This document shows positions 17,398-28,984 of a stretch of 64,000 bases of DNA, one piece after another. Numbering within the stretch: position 1 is the first letter of the stretch; the number at the start of each line of letters is the position of its first letter. A program made the position numbers and the translations under genes. The DNA is from Shinella sp. XGS7 (GTDB taxonomy: Bacteria; Pseudomonadota; Gammaproteobacteria; Burkholderiales; Burkholderiaceae_C): contig NZ_CP084758.1 in NCBI RefSeq assembly GCF_020535565.1, positions 585,501 through 649,500 on the forward strand. Direction: 5' to 3'. A model generated the notes under the pieces. The model searched no databases. It worked only from the letters and a program-made list of their open reading frames with translations, and was not told where the DNA came from.

Positions 17398-19266
17398 ATG
17401 AGTGCTTCCCAGGCCCCGCAGCAGATCCTGCAAGAAGTCTTCGGCTACAGCGCCTTCCGCGGCGCCCAGGCCGACATCGTCCAGCATGTGACGGCGGGGG
17501 GCGACGCCCTGGTGCTGATGCCCACCGGCGGGGGCAAGAGCCTGTGCTACCAGGTGCCGGCCATCGCCCGGCATCGCGGCGGCCAGGGCGTGGCCCTGGT
17601 GGTGAGCCCGCTGATCGCCCTGATGCACGACCAGGTGGGCGCGCTGGAAGAAGCAGGCGTGCATGCCGCCTTCCTGAACTCCACGCTCAGCAGCGAAGAC
17701 GCCAGCCGCATCGAGCGCGAGATGCTCAGCGGCCGCCTGGTGATGCTCTATGCCGCGCCCGAGCGCATCACCAACCCGCGCTTCCTGGCCCAGCTGGACT
17801 CGCTGCACGAGCGCGGCCTGCTCTCGCTCTTCGCCATCGACGAGGCGCATTGCGTCAGCCAGTGGGGCCATGACTTCCGCAGCGAGTACCTGGAACTCTC
17901 GCTGCTGCACGAGCGCTACCCCGATGTGCCGCGCGTGGCCCTCACCGCCACCGCCGACGACATCACCCGGGCCGACATCATTGCCCGCCTGCAGCTGGAG
18001 CAGGCGCGCGTTTTCATCAGCAGTTTCGACCGGCCCAATATCCGCTATGCCATCGTCGAGAAGGACGCCAGCCCGCGCGAGCAGCTGCTGCGCTTCATCC
18101 GCGAGGAGCACGAGGACGAGGCGGGCGTCGTCTACTGCCAGAGCCGCCGCAAGGTGGAGGAGACCGCCGCCTGGCTGGAGGCTGCGGGCCTGAAGGCCCT
18201 GCCCTATCACGCCGGCCTGGACGCGGCGGTGCGCCAGCGCCACCAGGACCGCTTTCTGCGCGAGGACGGCATCGTGATGGTGGCCACCGTCGCCTTCGGC
18301 ATGGGCATCGACAAGCCGGATGTGCGTTATGTCGCGCATCTCGACCTGCCGGGTTCGGTGGAGGCCTATTACCAGGAGACGGGGCGCGCGGGGCGCGACG
18401 GCCTGCCCTCCGAGGTCTGGATGGCCTATGGCATGGCGGATGTGGTGCAGCGCCGGCGCATGATCGACGAGAGCCCCTCGGGCGAGGAGTTCAAGCAGGT
18501 GCAGCGCGGCAAGCTCGATGCCCTGCTGGCCCTGGCCGAGGCCACCGACTGCCGGCGCCAGCGCCTGCTGGCCTATTTCGGCGAGAGCAGTCAGCCTTGC
18601 GGCAACTGCGACAACTGCATCAACCCGCCCGCCACCTGGGACGCCACCGAGGCCGCGCGCAAGATGCTGTCCTGCATCTACCGCTTCCACCAGAACGGCG
18701 GCCAGCGCTTCGGCGCCGGTCACCTGATCGATGTACTGCGCGGCAAGAGCACGGACAAGGTGACGCAGTACGGCCACCAGAGCCTGTCCACCTGGGGCAT
18801 AGGCGCGGACCTGAGCGAGCAGCAGTGGCGCGGCGTGCTGCGCCAGCTGATCGCCCTGGGCCATGTCTTCACCGAGGGCGAGTACCACACCCTGGCGCTC
18901 TCCGAGTCGGCCCGCGCCGTGCTCAAGGGCGGGGTGCAGCTGCTGCTGCGCGTGCCCAGCGCCGCGCCGCGCCGCGGTCGCAGCGGCTCGCGCAGCAGCG
19001 GCAGCAGCAAGAGCCGCACCGCCGTCGAGGCCATGGACCTGGACGCCAGCGCCCAGCAGCGCTTCGAAGCGCTCAAGGCCTGGCGCGCCGAGGTGGCCAA
19101 GGAACACGGCCTGCCCGCCTATGTGATCTTCCAGAACGTGACCCTGGCCGAGATGGCCAGCGCCCATCCCCAGAGCCTGGACGAGCTGGGCCAGGTTTCC
19201 GGCGTGGGCGCCAAGAAGCTCGAGGCCTATGGCCGCGAGATCCTGCGGGTGCTGGAAACGCTCTGA
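17398..19266 (+). CDS. recQ: ATP-dependent 3'-5' DNA helicase RecQ
   Basis: 622 residues, close to the usual length. The helicase core shows Walker A GGGKS (Lys47), DEAH box Asp148-His151 followed by [10 protein letters not shown], and motif [12 protein letters not shown]. The RQC zinc site includes CGNCDNC near residue 401, and the winged helix follows. A Ser/Arg-rich linker (about 523-540) precedes an HRDC domain in the last 80 residues. RecQ unwinds forks and recombination intermediates and docks on the SSB tail. It appears monocistronic. Confidence 0.97.
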   Translation: MSASQAPQQILQEVFGYSAFRGAQADIVQHVTAGGDALVLMPTGGGKSLCYQVPAIARHRGGQGVALVVSPLIALMHDQVGALEEAGVHAAFLNSTLSSEDASRIEREMLSGRLVMLYAAPERITNPRFLAQLDSLHERGLLSLFAIDEAHCVSQWGHDFRSEYLELSLLHERYPDVPRVALTATADDITRADIIARLQLEQARVFISSFDRPNIRYAIVEKDASPREQLLRFIREEHEDEAGVVYCQSRRKVEETAAWLEAAGLKALPYHAGLDAAVRQRHQDRFLREDGIVMVATVAFGMGIDKPDVRYVAHLDLPGSVEAYYQETGRAGRDGLPSEVWMAYGMADVVQRRRMIDESPSGEEFKQVQRGKLDALLALAEATDCRRQRLLAYFGESSQPCGNCDNCINPPATWDATEAARKMLSCIYRFHQNGGQRFGAGHLIDVLRGKSTDKVTQYGHQSLSTWGIGADLSEQQWRGVLRQLIALGHVFTEGEYHTLALSESARAVLKGGVQLLLRVPSAAPRRGRSGSRSSGSSKSRTAVEAMDLDASAQQRFEALKAWRAEVAKEHGLPAYVIFQNVTLAEMASAHPQSLDELGQVSGVGAKKLEAYGREILRVLETL

Positions 19267-19339
19267 ATGCGGCGCTGGCGCGGGTAAACACCGAGAAGGG
19301 CGGCGGGGTCAGGTGTCAACCCCGGGTCGGGTCGCGCCG

Positions 19340-19360
19340 TTGGCAAAGATTCTTTGCCAA
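19340..19360. promoter_or_regulatory. Perfect hyphenated palindrome upstream of the TonB-dependent receptor
   Basis: Arms TTGGCAAAG and CTTTGCCAA flank ATT (9+3+9 bp), ending 21 bp before the receptor ATG at 19382. No T-run follows, so it is more likely a repressor operator than a terminator. No ribosome site is obvious between it and the start codon. Confidence 0.5.
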
Positions 19361-19381
19361 GGCCTCCCCCCCGAACACACC

Positions 19382-22171
19382 ATGATGCCCAGCCCTCGCC
19401 AAGCCAGCACTGCCCCCGCCCCGGGTCGCCACCAGCCCCGCCACCACCGCGCGCCCGCCCTGCATCCGCTGGCCCGGGCCGCCGCGCTGGCCCTGGTCCT
19501 GGGCAGCGGCGGCGCCGCCCTGGCGGCCGAGAGCCTGGAGCGCGTGGATGTGACGGGCTCGGCCATCAAGCGGGCCGAGAACGAGAGCGCCCTGCCCCTG
19601 CAGGTGATCACGCGGGCCGAGATCGACAAGTCCGGCGCCACCACCGCGGCCGAGCTGATGTCCAAGCTGGCGGCCAATGTGGGCGGCCTGAGCGACGGCG
19701 CCAGCATCTCGGACGGGCGTGACCAGCGCGGCTTCAACTCGGCCAGCCTGCGCGGCCTGGGCACCTCGTCCACCCTGGTGCTGCTCAATGGCCGGCGCAT
19801 GGCCAATTTCGCGGCCCCGGGTGATGACAGCGGCGTGGACCTGAACATCATTCCCGCCGCCGCCATCCAGCGCGTGGAGGTGCTGCTGGACGGCGCCTCC
19901 TCGCTCTATGGCAGCGACGCCATCGGCGGCGTGATCAACTTCATCACCCGCAAGGACTACCGCGGCGCCGAGATCACCGTGCACGCCGGTGGCACCCAGG
20001 AAGGCGGCGCCGGCAAGCGCAGCGCCAGCCTGGCGGGCGGCTTCGGTGACCTGGCGCGCGACCGCTTCAATGTGTTCGCGGTGCTGGACCTGCAGAAGAC
20101 CGATGCCCTGCGCAGCTCGCAGCGCAAGTTCATCGGTGAGCTCAAGGTGCCGGAGCGGCTGCCGCACCTCCTGTCCAGCTACACCTCGCCGGCCAATGTG
20201 CGGGTGTCGGGCGATCAGCGCGACTTCCTGGCCGCCGCCGGCTACACGGTGGCGGGCCGTCCGCTGGAAAACCGGACCTTCAACCCCGCGGCACCTGGCT
20301 GTAATCCGCCGGCCTCGCTCTACCTGCCGCTGGGCATCGGTGGCGACCAGGGCTGCACCTACGACTACATGCGCGATACCGAGCTCTATCCCAAGAGCGA
20401 CAAGTCCAGCCTGCTGGCGCGCGGTGTGTTCCAGCTCACGCCCGAGCACCAACTTTATGCCGAGTTCGCCCATGCGCGGGCTCGCAGCTGGTATGTGGCC
20501 TCCTCGGCCCGCGTGACGGCCAGCGTGCCCTACACCGTGGTGCCCGCCCTGCGCGGTACCCAGCTGGAGGATTCGGGCGACGAGCTGGTGGATCTGCGCA
20601 TGCGCCTGCTGGAAGCGGGCAACCGCACCAGCGACGTGACCAGCACCGGCCAGCGCCTGGTGCTGGGCCTGAACGGCACCCTGGCGGGCTGGGACTACGA
20701 CCTGGCACTCAACCGCAGCCGCAGCACCATGGCGGACCGCGACACCCACGGCTACCTGCTCTACGACAAGCTGATCGCAGGCATCGAACGCGGCCTGATC
20801 AACCCCTTCGGCCCCTCCTCTGCCGAGGGCCGCGCCTACATCGACAGCATCCAGATCAATGACCTGACCCGCCGCGGCGTGGGCACCATGAACGGCCTGG
20901 ATTTCAAGGCCAGCCGTGCCCTGACCCAGCTGGCCGGCGGCGAGCTGATGCTGGCCCTGGGCGGCGAGCTGCGGCGCGAGCGCGTCCGCTACCGCCTCTC
21001 GCAACTGCTGCTGAGCGACAACATCAACAACGACGGCGTCAGCTTCCTCGAACCCCTGCCCGACCCCATCCCGGCCGACGGCCTGCTCTTCAGCAATGGC
21101 CGCAAGGTGCAGGCCTGGTTCGCCGAGCTGGCCGCGCCGCTGAGCAAACAGTTCGAGGCCCAGCTCTCCCTGCGCCAGGAGCACACCCAGGGCGTGGGCA
21201 GCGCCCTCAGCCCCAAGCTCGCCCTGCGCTACACGCCCTCGGCGCAGTGGATGCTGCGCGCCTCGCTGGGCCGGGGTTTCCGCGCCCCCTCGCTGGACGA
21301 TCTCTACCGTCCGCCGCGCGAGAGCAGCACCTCCACCCTGGCCGATCCGGTCTGCATGGCGGCCAATGACAACGATCTGGCCCTGTGCGCCGACAACTGG
21401 ACCACGCGCCGCTACAGCAATCCCAATCTCAAGCCCGAGCGCAGCCGCCAGGGCACGCTGGGCGTGGTGTTCGAGCCCAGCAAGCAGGCCAGCCTGGGCC
21501 TGGACTTCTGGGACATCCGCCGCAACAACCTGATCAGCGATATCGGCGACGACGTGATCCTGTCCAATCTGGACAAGTACGGCTCCCTGGTGCACCGCGA
21601 TGAGGATGGCGATATCGACTACATCGAGCTGCGCAAGGACAACCGCGGCGCCCAGCAGGCCCAGGGCTTCGACTTCAGCGCCGATCTGCGCGAGCTGCGC
21701 AGCCCGGTGGGTGAGTTCGCGCTGCGCCTGCGCGGCACGCTGACCACCAAGTCGCGCCTGCAGACCGCGCCCGGTGATGCCTTCGTCAGCAATCTGGGCC
21801 GCTTCGTCACCCAAGGCGTGGTGCAGCGCTGGCGCCATCGCCTGAGCCTGGACTGGACCCGCAACGGCCGCTATGGCCTGACCCTGTCCAACAGCTTCAG
21901 CAGCGGCTACGAGGACCAGAACAAGGCCATCGACACCAACAGCGGCACCGTGGTGCAGTCCAACCGGGTCAAGGCCTATTCGATCTGGGACCTGAGCGGC
22001 TGGTGGGACATCAGCCCGCAGCTCACGCTGCGCGCCGGCGTGCTCAACCTGGCCAATACCGCGCCGCCCTACTCCAACCAGGCCTACTACTTCCTCTCGG
22101 GCTATGACCCGAGCTACACGGACACGCGCGGCCGCTTCGGCTACCTGAGCCTGCGCTACGCCTTCCGCTGA
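19382..22171 (+). CDS. TonB-dependent outer-membrane receptor
   Basis: 929 residues from the ATG at 19382 (a second ATG follows at once). An Arg/Pro/His-rich lead and a hydrophobic segment (about 38-58) form an extended signal peptide ending near ALAAE. The plug starts with LERVDVTGSAIKR, then SALPLQVITRAEIDKSGATT and LVLLNGRRMA, then LLDGASSLYGSDAIGGVINF. The C-terminus ends in Tyr-Ala-Phe-Arg, typical of a barrel strand. The plug belongs to the branch with often unknown, non-siderophore substrates such as saccharides or peptides. No transport or degradation genes adjoin it, so the substrate is unknown. Confidence 0.9.
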   Translation: MMPSPRQASTAPAPGRHQPRHHRAPALHPLARAAALALVLGSGGAALAAESLERVDVTGSAIKRAENESALPLQVITRAEIDKSGATTAAELMSKLAANVGGLSDGASISDGRDQRGFNSASLRGLGTSSTLVLLNGRRMANFAAPGDDSGVDLNIIPAAAIQRVEVLLDGASSLYGSDAIGGVINFITRKDYRGAEITVHAGGTQEGGAGKRSASLAGGFGDLARDRFNVFAVLDLQKTDALRSSQRKFIGELKVPERLPHLLSSYTSPANVRVSGDQRDFLAAAGYTVAGRPLENRTFNPAAPGCNPPASLYLPLGIGGDQGCTYDYMRDTELYPKSDKSSLLARGVFQLTPEHQLYAEFAHARARSWYVASSARVTASVPYTVVPALRGTQLEDSGDELVDLRMRLLEAGNRTSDVTSTGQRLVLGLNGTLAGWDYDLALNRSRSTMADRDTHGYLLYDKLIAGIERGLINPFGPSSAEGRAYIDSIQINDLTRRGVGTMNGLDFKASRALTQLAGGELMLALGGELRRERVRYRLSQLLLSDNINNDGVSFLEPLPDPIPADGLLFSNGRKVQAWFAELAAPLSKQFEAQLSLRQEHTQGVGSALSPKLALRYTPSAQWMLRASLGRGFRAPSLDDLYRPPRESSTSTLADPVCMAANDNDLALCADNWTTRRYSNPNLKPERSRQGTLGVVFEPSKQASLGLDFWDIRRNNLISDIGDDVILSNLDKYGSLVHRDEDGDIDYIELRKDNRGAQQAQGFDFSADLRELRSPVGEFALRLRGTLTTKSRLQTAPGDAFVSNLGRFVTQGVVQRWRHRLSLDWTRNGRYGLTLSNSFSSGYEDQNKAIDTNSGTVVQSNRVKAYSIWDLSGWWDISPQLTLRAGVLNLANTAPPYSNQAYYFLSGYDPSYTDTRGRFGYLSLRYAFR

Positions 22172-22190
22172 GGCACGGGCCGCGCGCCCC

Positions 22191-22478
22191 TCAGCACAGC
22201 GTGGGCGCGGCGCAAGCCGCGGCCGTCGCCAGGCGCAGCGGGGCGGTCGGGGCGCTGCTGCGGCCCTCGATCAGCACCCGCGGCAGCTGCGCCGTCACGA
22301 GGGCGCGCTGGGCGGCGGGCGGCACGCTCTTGCCGGTGATCACCACCCGCTCCAGCACCATCACGGGCCGCAGCGGGGTGGAGATGTAGTGGACCAGCAG
22401 CAGCAGGGCGCCGGTGGCCAGCACGGCGCCGAGGCCGGCCGCGCTGGAGCGGAGGAAGGCGATGGAACTGGGCTTCAT
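22191..22478 (-). CDS. Small exported protein A of a three-gene paralogous set
   Basis: 95 residues from the ATG at 22478. One hydrophobic N-terminal segment (about 12-32) is followed by LERVVITGKSVPP and, 20 residues on, AQLPRVLIEGRS; the tail carries three Cys. The same two motifs occur in the gene at 23217. The function is not known to me. Upstream it carries the shared two-box element (22528-22576). Confidence 0.65.
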   Translation of the reverse strand: MKPSSIAFLRSSAAGLGAVLATGALLLLVHYISTPLRPVMVLERVVITGKSVPPAAQRALVTAQLPRVLIEGRSSAPTAPLRLATAAACAAPTLC

Positions 22479-22527
22479 GACGGTCTCCTGGGCTGTGGCG
22501 GCCGGGATTCCGGCCTGTCCATGAGTT

Positions 22528-22576
22528 CAGTGTCGGCGGCGCAAGCGGCTTTCTCCAGGCCGCTGCGACGAACTGC
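22528..22576 (-). promoter_or_regulatory. Two-box control element of small gene A (AlgR-like box)
   Basis: On the minus strand, GCAGTTCGTCGCAGC (22576-22562) is followed after exactly 27 bp by GACACTG (22534-22528), about 50 bp before the start codon. The same boxes and spacing recur upstream of genes B and C. GTTCGTC is the core of the AlgR site CCGTTCGTC. Confidence 0.6.
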
Positions 22577-22632
22577 CGGAGCATGAACCTCAGGCGTCAG
22601 TGCGGGCGATGAAGTGGCCCGGCCCAGACGGC

Positions 22633-22658
22633 AGAAAGCCCGGTCGGACCGGGCTTTC
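22633..22658 (-). terminator. Terminator hairpin after small gene B
   Basis: A near-perfect stem AGAAAGCCCGGTC / GACCGGGCTTTCT starts 18 bp past the stop of gene B. With A and T runs at both feet it could work in both directions. It separates gene B from gene A. Confidence 0.7.
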
Positions 22659-22676
22659 TCAGGGGGATGCGCCGGC

Positions 22677-22877
22677 TCAGAGCGCGGGCGGCGCCTGCGG
22701 CGGCGAGACGCGCGGCAGGTGCGAGGCGGCCTGGGCCGGCGCCATCGCCGCCTCCAGCCGCACCGCCGTATGCAGCTCGCGGGGCTGCTGTCCCTCGGCC
22801 AGCAGCAGGGCCATCACCACGGCGCTGGCGACGGCGGCAATGGCGGTCAACAAGGTCTTGGCGGCGCTGCTGTTCAT
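22677..22877 (-). CDS. Small exported protein B of the three-gene set
   Basis: 66 residues from the ATG at 22877, preceded by GGAGG. A hydrophobic N-terminal segment (about 8-27, LLTAIAAVASAVVMALLLAE) is followed by a short Ala/Pro-rich tail with HLPRVSP, a reduced form of the LPRVV motif in A and C. It has its own upstream two-box element and its own terminator. No function can be given. Confidence 0.55.
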   Translation of the reverse strand: MNSSAAKTLLTAIAAVASAVVMALLLAEGQQPRELHTAVRLEAAMAPAQAASHLPRVSPPQAPPAL

Positions 22878-22936
22878 GGACAAACCTCCGGGTCGGCTGG
22901 GGCGGCTGATGCGGTTGGGGAAATTGACGGTGATGG

Positions 22937-22985
22937 CAGTGTCGGGCCACGCCCCGCCGCGGGCCAGCGCCGCGCGACGAGCTGC
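22937..22985 (-). promoter_or_regulatory. Two-box control element of small gene B
   Basis: On the minus strand, GCAGCTCGTCGCGCG (22985-22971), then exactly 27 bp, then GACACTG (22943-22937), 60 bp before the start of gene B. One substitution in the core (CTCGTC for TTCGTC) makes it the weakest of the three copies. The remainder of 22878-23216 holds this element and the terminator of gene C only. Confidence 0.55.
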
Positions 22986-23036
22986 GGCAGGGCCTGCATG
23001 AATGGCGCCCTGGGGCGCCGAACGGGTGCGCTCCCG

Positions 23037-23065
23037 CAAAAGAAAGGCCCCGCCGCAACGGGGCC
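23037..23065 (-). terminator. Intrinsic terminator of small gene C
   Basis: On the minus strand, stem GGCCCCG / CGGGGCC with loop TTGCGG is followed by TTTCTTTT. Confidence 0.75.
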
Positions 23066-23216
23066 CCAAGGGGAGTGCCTGGTATGAAGGCGATGAGGCG
23101 GGGAAGCCAAGTCAGGGCCGCACGGGGGATGCGGCCTTGGCTGGGCTCCCCCTCAATGCGGACCAGCGAGCGCGGTCTGACAACGAATCATCATGGCGAC
23201 GAGGCCTGATCCGTGC

Positions 23217-23462
23217 TCAGACGCGGCGCTGGGGCTTGGCGGCGGCCAGCTGGGTGCTGGCGGCGGCGGTGCCCAGGCTGCGGCCCTCGATCACCACGCG
23301 CGGCAGCTGCACCACCTGCTGGGCCTGGGCGGCCGGCACCGACTTGCCGGTGATCACCACGCGCGGCAGTTGCTCGATCTTCTGGGCCGAGGCGGCACCG
23401 GCGAACACCAGGCCGGCGGCCAGGACGATCAGGGCTTGGAAGGGACGTTGGATGCGGTTCAT
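23217..23462 (-). CDS. Small exported protein C of the three-gene set
   Basis: 81 residues from the ATG at 23462, with AGGAG upstream. A standard signal peptide (about 1-26, ending GAASAQ) is followed by IEQLPRVVITGKSVPAA and, 14 residues on, VQLPRVVIEGRSLGTA, then a basic end. The repeated (L)PRVVI(T/E)G(K/R)S unit resembles the start of mature TonB-dependent receptors (here LERVDVTGSAIKR in the receptor at 19382). The protein may be periplasmic. Its role is unknown. Confidence 0.65.
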   Translation of the reverse strand: MNRIQRPFQALIVLAAGLVFAGAASAQKIEQLPRVVITGKSVPAAQAQQVVQLPRVVIEGRSLGTAAASTQLAAAKPQRRV

Positions 23463-23512
23463 GGTCTGACTCCTTGGGGGGCTGACGCGGCCCATTGCTG
23501 CGTCGATGGAGT

Positions 23513-23561
23513 CAGTATCGGCAGGGCTCGCCGCGCTGGCGAGGCGGCTGCGACGAACTGC
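23513..23561 (-). promoter_or_regulatory. Two-box control element of small gene C (AlgR-like box)
   Basis: On the minus strand, GCAGTTCGTCGCAGC (23561-23547), then exactly 27 bp, then GATACTG (23519-23513), about 50 bp before the start codon. Box 1 is identical to that of gene A. Confidence 0.6.
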
Positions 23562-23620
23562 AAGCCAGGCCCACCGAAGTGTCGTGGGCGCCGACCGGCG
23601 TTCGCCGGGCCGCGGCCGTT

Positions 23621-25567
23621 TCAGCGCCTGAGCGCCAGCTCGCGGCGCACCAGGCCGGCCAGGTCCTCGAGCGTCTTTTCCTTTTGCAGCAGGGCGCGCA
23701 CGCCCAGGCGGCGGGCCTGCTCGCGCAGGTCTTCGGTGATATGGCCGCTGCTGATCAGCAGCGGCAGGCGCGGCGCCAGGCGACGCAGGTCGGCGGCCAG
23801 GGACAGGCCGGTGCGGCCCGGCATATTGAAATCGCTGACGACGAGATCCACCCCGCCAGCCGCCACCAGCTCCAGGGCCGCGGCCGCATCGCCGGCCAGG
23901 CTGACCCGGTAGCCCTGGCGCTGCAGCAGGCCCTGCACGGTCAGGCGCATGACCTCGTCGTCGTCCACATAGACGATGTGCTGGCCCGAGCCCTCCTCCA
24001 CCAGGGGTGTCAGGGGCGCGGGCTCGGTGACCGGGCCCTCCCAGTCCAGCAGGGGCAGATAGAGATGGAAGCAGCTGCCCTGGCCGGGCGTGCTGTCCAC
24101 CTGGATCTCGCCATGATGGGCCAGCACGATGCCATGGGCCACGGCCAGCCCCAGGCCCGTGCCCTGGCCCTGGGGCTTGGTGGTGAAGAAAGGCTCGAAG
24201 AGGTGACTGCGGGTGATGGGGTCCATGCCCTTGCCGTCGTCGCGCACCCACAGATGCACCCGCGGCACAGCCCCCTCGTAGCGAGCCTCCAGGCCGACCT
24301 CCACCGTGCCGGGCCGGCCCTCCAGCGCATGCCAGGCATTGGTGCACAGATTCATCAGCACCTGCTGGATCTGGGTGGCATCGGCCTGCACAAAGAGCGG
24401 CACCTCGCTCAGGCGCTGCTCCAGGCGCACCCCCGGCGGCACGGCCGCACGCAGCAGGGCCACGCTCTCCTGCACCAGGCTCTGCAGGCGCACCGCCCGC
24501 AGCTGCTGGGGCTGGCGCCGGCTGAAGGCCAGGATCTGCTGCACCAGGCTGCGCGCGCGCTCGCCGCCGATGCGGATCAGGCCCAGATGCACGGCCGCGG
24601 GATGATCTTGCGGCAGATGCTCCAGGGCCAGGGCCACATTGCCCAGCACCGCGCCCAGGATGTTGTTGAAGTCATGCGCGATACCGCCGGCCAGGCGCCC
24701 CATGGCCTCCAGCTTCTGGGCCTCGCGCAGCTGCATCTCCAGCTCCTGGCGCCGCAGCTCGGCCTGCACGCGCTCGCTGAGGTCGATGTCCACACAGTAG
24801 AGCTCGGCCTCGCCGCGGCTGTTGCGCTGCATCGTGTGGCTGGAGAAGACATGCACCGGGCTGCCGTCCTTGTGGCGCAGCACCAGCTCTTCGGCCGGCA
24901 CGGTGACCTGGCCCGAGGCCAGCCATTCGCGCGTGCCCACGATCACCATCTCGCGCATGGCCGGCGGGATGATCAGGTCTTCCAGGCGCTGGCCCAGGGC
25001 CTCGGCCTTGCTGTAGCCGTAGAGCCGCTCGCTAGCGCTGTTCCAGAAAATGACCCGGCGCTCGGCGTCATAGCCCTGCACCGAGATGCGCTCCACCCCT
25101 TCCAGCAGGGCTCGAAAGCGTTGCTCGCTGTCCTGCAGGGCCTGCTCGGCCTGGCGGGCGGAGCTCACGTCCAGCAGCAGGGCGTGCCAGAGCACGGTGC
25201 CGTCCAGGCGACGCTGCGGATGGCCAGCCCCCTGCAGCCACAGGCGCCGGCCCGAGGGCGTGGTGAGCCGGAACTCCACATGCCAGGGGCTGTGCTGGCG
25301 GGCCGACTCACGCAGGGAGTCGCGCAGCAGTGCCAGGTCCCGCACGTCCACCAGGCGCCAGAGCTGGCCGATATCGCGCTGCACCTGCTGTGGACTGAGC
25401 TCGAGCAGCTCCTGGCAGCGCGGGCTCATCTCGAAGATGGCGTCCTGCCCGTCGGGCCAGAGCACGTACTGGAACATCAGCCCGGGCAGGTTCTCCGCCA
25501 GATAGCGGAAATTGGCCTCCGCCGCATGCAGCGCCTGCTCCAGCCGCTGATTGCGCAAGCTGTCCAT
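23621..25567 (-). CDS. Cytoplasmic PAS-PAS hybrid histidine kinase with C-terminal receiver
   Basis: 648 residues from the ATG at 25567 (GGGGAG 7 nt upstream). No membrane helices. Two PAS domains (about 10-140 and 150-270; FRYLAENLPGLMFQY and FWNSASERLYGYS) precede a HisKA domain with GRLAGGIAHDFNNILG, the NtrB-like H-box class, and an ATPase domain (LMNLCTNAWHAL, RDDGKGM, GTGLGLAVAHGI). The receiver (about 525-645) has YVDDDE and VVSDFNMPG. No cognate output protein adjoins it; the stand-alone receiver at 30685 is one candidate. Confidence 0.9.
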   Translation of the reverse strand: MDSLRNQRLEQALHAAEANFRYLAENLPGLMFQYVLWPDGQDAIFEMSPRCQELLELSPQQVQRDIGQLWRLVDVRDLALLRDSLRESARQHSPWHVEFRLTTPSGRRLWLQGAGHPQRRLDGTVLWHALLLDVSSARQAEQALQDSEQRFRALLEGVERISVQGYDAERRVIFWNSASERLYGYSKAEALGQRLEDLIIPPAMREMVIVGTREWLASGQVTVPAEELVLRHKDGSPVHVFSSHTMQRNSRGEAELYCVDIDLSERVQAELRRQELEMQLREAQKLEAMGRLAGGIAHDFNNILGAVLGNVALALEHLPQDHPAAVHLGLIRIGGERARSLVQQILAFSRRQPQQLRAVRLQSLVQESVALLRAAVPPGVRLEQRLSEVPLFVQADATQIQQVLMNLCTNAWHALEGRPGTVEVGLEARYEGAVPRVHLWVRDDGKGMDPITRSHLFEPFFTTKPQGQGTGLGLAVAHGIVLAHHGEIQVDSTPGQGSCFHLYLPLLDWEGPVTEPAPLTPLVEEGSGQHIVYVDDDEVMRLTVQGLLQRQGYRVSLAGDAAAALELVAAGGVDLVVSDFNMPGRTGLSLAADLRRLAPRLPLLISSGHITEDLREQARRLGVRALLQKEKTLEDLAGLVRRELALRR

Positions 25568-25684
25568 CGCGTCGCTCCCCGTTGTGCGGCCGCGGCCCTC
25601 AGGCCCGCGGCCACGCATTCAGATGCGAGACCATTGTTCCCCGGGCGGCGATGGCCCGGATAGCCCCTAGGAGCCTGGGGGGCT

Positions 25685-25852
25685 TCAGGACGCCACACCC
25701 CACAGCAGACGCACCAGCACCGCCAGACCGCGCGCCGGCGCATGATCGCCCTCGGCCATCTGGGGTTCCGCCACCTCCACATGGGTGGCCCCCAGCAGCA
25801 GGGTGCCCAGCAGGGCCAAGCCGAGCAGCAGGAGCAAGAGGCGGGTCTTCAT
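25685..25852 (-). CDS. Small single-pass membrane or exported protein
   Basis: 55 residues from the ATG at 25852. MKTRLLLLLLGLALLGTLLL is a signal peptide or anchor; the rest is short (VEVAEPQMAEGDHAPARGLA). It has no recognised family and sits between the hybrid kinase and uvrA. It could be a chance frame, but the N-terminus is convincing. Confidence 0.45.
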   Translation of the reverse strand: MKTRLLLLLLGLALLGTLLLGATHVEVAEPQMAEGDHAPARGLAVLVRLLWGVAS

Positions 25853-25920
25853 GATGCCCGCAGTATCTCCCAAGCCCCGGCCCCGGCAAGCCCCCCCACA
25901 GGGTGGGATGTGCGGCGGTA

Positions 25921-25937
25921 CTGACAGGCCTTGTCAG
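25921..25937. promoter_or_regulatory. 17-bp palindrome in the uvrA upstream region
   Basis: CTGACA-GGCCT-TGTCAG, 98 bp before the uvrA ATG. It is not a LexA box (CTG-N10-CAG expected, here N11). The same arms and spacer length occur upstream of pilA (43415-43431). Confidence 0.4.
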
Positions 25938-26034
25938 CAAGCCCTGGGCCCGCCAGGCCCTGGCGGCCTATGATGACGGGTTTTCCCGCCCCGCGTCGGC
26001 CCGCCCGGCCGCCCCAGCCCCCGACCGCTTCCCC

Positions 26035-28953
<2,919 letters not shown>

Positions 28954-28984
28954 GACAGCGCGCACTGCGCGCTGCGCTCGCTGC

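Noticed and set aside
17260-19167. 635-codon minus-strand frame opposite recQ
   Set aside because: Composition (Ala/Gly/His/Gln-rich) and the absence of any domain show it is the mirror of a high-GC gene; recQ on the plus strand is complete and motif-rich.
19316-21838. 840-codon minus-strand frame opposite the TonB-dependent receptor
   Set aside because: Repetitive Ala/Gly/Gln/His composition typical of antisense high-GC frames.
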